Source: Peptococcaceae bacterium BRH_c23 (GTDB taxonomy: Bacteria; Bacillota_B; Desulfitobacteriia; Desulfitobacteriales; Desulfitobacteriaceae). Taken from it: DNA of 18,711 nucleotides. The translations under genes were made by a program, and so were the position numbers. The stretch's first letter is position 1; the number at the start of each line of letters is the position of its first letter. Under the pieces are notes generated by a model. It saw only the letters and a program-made list of their open reading frames with translations, searched no databases and was not told where the DNA came from. The stretch is taken from NCBI GenBank assembly GCA_000961805.1, contig LADV01000028.1, forward strand, positions 1 through 18,711, written 5' to 3'. This document shows, piece after piece, positions 16,034 through 18,711 of the stretch.

Positions 16034-16520
16034 ATCGCTGGAATTATGTTTATCAAGCCGCAAAATCCCCTAAGTGATCCATCCAGCCTCTTCCGTTTCT
16101 TGGTGATTTTTTTATCTGTCTCATTTTCAAGAGTTGCCAGTGCTTTAGCTTTGTCCTCCGTCGTTATGTCTAAATAAACCATGGTCGTCTCCAGATGAGC
16201 ATGTCCAAGAAGAAAACTGACCTGCAAGACATTAAGCCCGTCTTCAATCCAGTGGGAAGCTTTTGCATGTCTCAAATGGGGAGCTCCCCATTTGAGACAT
16301 ACTCAAGAAAGACACGGAATGATGCAAGCCGCACATTGCATGTGTCCGGACAGCATCTGCGGTTTTCTTTAAGCCAGCAGATCCATTTTTCAATATACAG
16401 TCGTTCAAAACACGTCTTTGTAAAACCAGAAGGCGTAGTGCATTCTGACTCAAGGAACAGAACATAAAGAGTTAAAGCGTCCTTATAAGATTTCAGTGTG
16501 CGTTCGCTGTTTGTAAGCAT
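16006..16520 (-). pseudogene. Tyrosine recombinase remnant joined at a palindrome
   Basis: The N-terminal SAM-like DNA-binding part lies in 16520-16283: TLKSYKDALTLYVLFLESEC, then FERLYIEKWICWLKEN and ASFRVFLEYVSNG. The C-terminal catalytic part is in 16275-16006: LRHAKASHWIEDGLNVLQVS, then FLLGHAHLETTMVYLDITTE, with RH, the LLGH box and the Tyr nucleophile of TTMVYLD. The middle of the enzyme, with the first catalytic Arg, is absent. The join is the 34-bp palindrome at 16267-16300, where the frame also breaks. The in-frame reading upstream of ATG 16520 (DFLYDYAPK) still looks native, so the true start was further out. Non-functional. Confidence 0.8.
16267..16300. repeat. Perfect 34-bp palindrome without spacer
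   Basis: ATGTCTCAAATGGGGAG is followed directly by its exact reverse complement, with GAGCTC at the centre (16281-16286). It lies exactly at the point where the N-terminal and C-terminal pieces of the minus-strand recombinase meet: one arm encodes VSNGE of the N-terminal piece, the other HLRH of the catalytic piece. Uninterrupted palindromes of this length are rare in bacterial chromosomes. Confidence 0.95.
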
Positions 16521-16638
16521 TTTCGGAGCATAATCATAAAGGAAATCTGATATATACTGGAACGATTACAATATTTGTTACGAAAGTAATCGAAGTCACG
16601 CTGGAAGGACGGTCAACCTTACATTTGAGCGGACTGAG

Positions 16639-16716
16639 GCGTGACGATATGTGACGGTGTGACTAATATTGGCAGTATGGGTCTACTATCAGAAATATCG
16701 TCACACCGTCACGCGC
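16639..16716. repeat. Nested GTGAC inverted repeats, candidate oriT
   Basis: GTGACGGTGTGAC (16651-16663) is the exact reverse complement of GTCACACCGTCAC (16700-16712). Next to it GTGACGATAT (16641-16650) is the reverse complement of ATATCGTCAC (16695-16704), and GCGTGAC (16639-16645) of GTCACGC (16708-16714). The arms therefore have alternative partners. This lies about 160-230 bases before a MobV relaxase, where MobV elements carry their transfer origin. No nick site can be named from sequence alone. Confidence 0.6.
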
Positions 16717-16765
16717 CGCAAGGCAATAGGCGGCAAAAGCCGCGATATTTCCGATATGGCGCAAT

Positions 16766-16794
16766 GCATTTTTGATACGCAGTGTCAAAAATGC
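16766..16794. repeat. Stem-loop upstream of the MobV gene
   Basis: GCATTTTTGATAC (16766-16778) pairs with GTGTCAAAAATGC (16782-16794), 13 pairs with one G-T, around a three-base loop. With the GTGAC cluster it fills most of the otherwise gene-free 16521-16869. It may belong to oriT or control relaxase expression. Confidence 0.6.
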
Positions 16795-16869
16795 TTTTGC
16801 ATTACTTTTGAAAAAAGTAACAAAACTCCGACTTCCCCGGATACCAACCGAAAAAGAAAAAGAGAGTAT

Positions 16870-18153
16870 ATGAAACGAACAATCAGCGTCATGCTCGGCA
16901 AAGGCTCGGTCAATCATAACAGCCGACATTATATAGCATCAAATATAGACAGCGATAGGTCACAGTTCAATATATCTTATTGCAATATCCCCATCAAAGG
17001 TGTGTACCATGAGCTTTTTGATGATGCACTTCAGCGATACAATGCGAAGCAGACCAGAGCCGACCGCTGCATTAACGATTATTATGAAAAAATCTGAACT
17101 GCCAAACTGTAAAAATATTATTTTATGAGATCATTTTTCAGGTGGGCAACATGGAAAATATGGCTTCAAAATCTGCGGATGGTCAGATCGCGGCAAAGGA
17201 TCGGCGAGTTCATGAGTAGCTTTCAAGGGCGCAATCCCTATTTAAAAGTATTTTCTGCTCATCTGCATATGGATGAGGCGACGCCGCATCTGCATGTGGA
17301 TTTTATACCATTTACCACCGGCAGCAAGCGCGGGCTGGACACCCGTGTTTCCCTAAACCAAGCGCTGGCTAATCAAGGCTTCACGGGTGGTACCAGGGGT
17401 GACACAGAGTGGAACCAATGGGTCAATCAGAGAAAGTGCAGCTTTCGCAGGTGATGGAGCGCCACGGCATTGAGTGGGAACAGCTTGGCACCCACGAAGA
17501 GCACCTGAGTGTCATCGACTACAAAAAAGTCCAGCACGCCAAAGAAGTCGCTGTGCTTGAGGAAACAATTTCCGGCAAGCAAGAAGAGATCAACAACCTT
17601 GTTGACAAGGAAATGAGTGTTAAAAATGAACTTGACGGTTTCCTTTCTCGGCTGGTAGATGTCCAAGATCAGCTGGAGACTGTGGAAAGCAAAGAAAGGT
17701 TTATCGCCCAAAATGCCGCCATTACGATAATGATCGGAGTATTTGTTGTCGGAGACAAAGCCGTTGATGACAGCAAAAAGTTATAGAGAGAAAGTAGCAG
17801 AATCATTGGTGCAAAAGCTTAAAGAAGTAATTCGCAGTATCTTATCACAGTTCTTTGAAAAGACAAAAGCGCTAATTACGGAACTTGATAGGGCAAATAG
17901 TCAAATCCGAAGCCTATATGAACGACTTGAAATAAGCGAAGTTAAAGGTGAACGCCTTAAAGGAATTGAGAAAGACTACAACCGGCTACGCCGGTTTTTG
18001 GGAGGTGACAGGACAGATGAGATAATTAGTGAAGTAAAGGTAAAGGAAATAGCGGATAAGGAAAAGCGTGAAAAGAAAAGTGAAGTTTTTGGAAGGGGAA
18101 GCGAAGGAACGGCAACATGGAAAATTTCTGGAAAACAAGATTATGAACGATAA
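16870..18153 (+). pseudogene. MobV (Mob/Pre) relaxase, multiply frameshifted
   Basis: Plasmid/transposon mobilization relaxase that would nick oriT. Family pieces in order: MKRTISVMLGKGSVNHNSRH from 16870, YHELFDDALQRYNAKQTRAD, then FSAHLHMDEATPHLHVDFIP (about 17259-17318, the HxDExTPHxH metal/catalytic motif), TGSKRGLDTRVSLNQAL and VMERHGIEWEQLGTHEEHLS, then a long coiled coil. Lesions: TGA 17095 (native probably Arg), TAA 17110, a shift near 17115 and back near 17200, one base lost near 17430, a shift in about 17725-17780, and perhaps another near 18070. It cannot make a whole protein. The start is ATG 16870; the upstream extension is not relaxase-like. Confidence 0.85.
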
Positions 18154-18240
18154 GGGGAAATTTTATTTATAAAAAATCATTTCACAGATAAGAAAACAAG
18201 CATTAGCAATACCCAAAACGGCGATTACCATATTTCTAGT

Positions 18241-18543
18241 TTGGTTTCACAAAAACAGGAATGCGAAATCGGGATATTCGGTAGAGAACATTTGCTGCAA
18301 TATCTAAAAGAGAGTCAGCCAATGATTTATACTGAATTCCTTTTTTCTGGACGGCTAAATGCTTACCTACACGAGGTTGACATTAAAGCCCTGGAGATGT
18401 ATGACAGGCTGGCCGGAGAATATTCCCTGCAACAAGGAGTAACCGAGCAGTTAAAAGCCAAAAATCAGATGGAATGGGTCGGGAGAATGAACAATATTCA
18501 AAATGCAGTTGAAGAAGTAATCAGGAATGAAATAATCAGTTAA
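18241..18543 (+). CDS. tnpV: TnpV-like transposon protein (start lost or unusual)
   Basis: The C-terminal part is characteristic of the small TnpV family of Tn4451-like elements, function unknown: HLLQYLKESQPMIYTEFLFS, GRLNAYLHEVDIKAL, then GVTEQLKAKNQMEWVGRMNN and IQNAVEEVIRNEI. In-frame TnpV-like sequence continues upstream of the TTG at 18241 (SNTQNGDYHISS) to an ATA at 18169 (ATA AAA AAT CAT) after AAGGGG. The original ATG may have mutated to ATA, leaving TTG 18241 without a good ribosome site. Expression is doubtful. It lies 87 bases after the relaxase end and in its frame. Confidence 0.7.
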   Translation: MVSQKQECEIGIFGREHLLQYLKESQPMIYTEFLFSGRLNAYLHEVDIKALEMYDRLAGEYSLQQGVTEQLKAKNQMEWVGRMNNIQNAVEEVIRNEIIS

Positions 18544-18641
18544 AAAATGGAGGGTTTGCAGAAATGCGTTGCCCCTTCGGAATCGGACATGAAAAAGATC
18601 TCCTGTCGTAGGATAGCGATTAAGGTATGAGGTCTCTCGCA

Positions 18642-18671
18642 TGTAATCAGCAGGTCATGGGTTCAAGTCCC
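18642..18671 (+). other. tRNA-Thr(TGT)-like 3' fragment (possible attachment site)
   Basis: From the anticodon onward the sequence follows a typical Gram-positive tRNA-Thr: TGTAATCAGC (anticodon TGT and 3' anticodon stem), AGGTC, then the T-arm GGGTTCAAGTCCC. The 5' side (before 18642) cannot form the anticodon or D stems, and the T-stem 3' strand and acceptor end (CTCTTAAGCTCA) do not fit either. It is thus a 30-base fragment, not a working tRNA. Such fragments are often left as att copies where an element used a tRNA gene. Recognised from memory of tRNA sequences. Confidence 0.5.
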
Positions 18672-18711
18672 CTCTTAAGCTCAAATGCAAAAGACTGTGT
18701 AGTTTCAATGG

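Larger units (their letters stand above)
15163..18671. mobile_element. Degraded mobilizable element downstream of guaA
   Basis: A block of mobile-element genes, almost all broken: XRE regulator (minus), two tyrosine recombinase remnants facing each other, an oriT-like repeat cluster, a MobV relaxase and tnpV, ending near a tRNA-Thr 3' fragment. A Mob/Pre relaxase together with tnpV recalls Tn4451-type mobilizable transposons; paired tyrosine recombinases recall recombinase-in-trio elements, so it may be two elements on top of each other. Exact ends were not found. No intact recombinase remains, so the block should be immobile on its own. Limits given are the guaA terminator and the tRNA fragment. 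Confidence 0.65.

Noticed and set aside
16195..16467. Plus-strand open frame across the recombinase remnant
   Set aside because: Antisense to clear tyrosine recombinase sequence on the minus strand; no ribosome site or family features.
16669..16869. Upstream in-frame extension of the MobV reading frame
   Set aside because: It runs through the inverted repeats, is unlike relaxase N-termini, and the family start MKRTISVM begins at 16870.
17469..17479. ATTGAGTGGGA shared with the 3' end of guaA (15098-15108), a possible att duplication
   Set aside because: In both places the bases encode IEW(E) inside conserved protein motifs (GuaA TIEWE, MobV GIEWEQ), and identity stops at 11 bases. Coincidence of codons is enough.

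Overview
The window reads as a chromosomal segment of an anaerobic, spore-forming-type Gram-positive bacterium. The style of the groESL, hpt and guaA products, the strong AGGAGG-type ribosome binding sites, the lipoproteins and the SulP, LysR and radical SAM protein styles all suggest Clostridia, most like the Peptococcaceae (Desulfosporosinus/Desulfitobacterium group). That placement is inference from protein style, not from a search.

Layout. (1) 1-2154: groES-groEL with a long terminator hairpin. (2) 2255-3608, minus strand: a HepT/MntA-type toxin-antitoxin pair behind its own extended -10 promoter, preceded by a small excisionase-like HTH gene. (3) 3735-4406: a decayed locus in which the middle of a SulP anion transporter is fused by deletion to a frameshifted universal stress protein. 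(4) 4481-11370, plus strand: a compact run of nine genes starting with a LysR regulator: C_GCAxxG_C_C redox protein, TVP38 membrane protein, family-2 glycosyltransferase (TIGR04283-like), GT-A transferase (TIGR04282-like), BioB-like radical SAM enzyme, rhodanese lipoprotein, second TVP38 protein, and a tandem-rhodanese lipoprotein cut off at its active site. The two transferase families are named in databases for selenium- or arsenosugar-associated clusters, so this operon is the best candidate for a little-described pathway. (5) 11371-12134: a decayed strip with an antisense MFS remnant. (6) 12135-15160: a membrane-anchored LolA/LppX-like protein, then hpt-guaA with clear promoter and terminators. 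(7) 15160-18711: a degraded mobile element directly after guaA, with a frameshifted XRE regulator, two internally deleted tyrosine recombinases in convergent orientation, an oriT-like repeat cluster, a multiply broken MobV relaxase, a tnpV gene and a fragment of a tRNA-Thr 3' half.

How it works together. The housekeeping blocks (groESL, hpt-guaA) are intact. The accessory operon looks designed to modify a small sulfur-, selenium- or arsenic-containing metabolite: a BioB-like radical enzyme and two sugar/nucleotide transferases in the cytoplasm, TVP38 proteins in the membrane and rhodanese lipoproteins outside. Its TVP38 gene is bracketed by an about 121-bp direct repeat of about 84% identity that has given it a chimeric start taken from the neighbouring glycosyltransferase.

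A theme of the window is decay by clean internal deletion: SulP/Usp, rhodanese/MFS and both recombinases each keep recognisable family segments brought together across a missing middle. One such junction is a perfect 34-bp palindrome.
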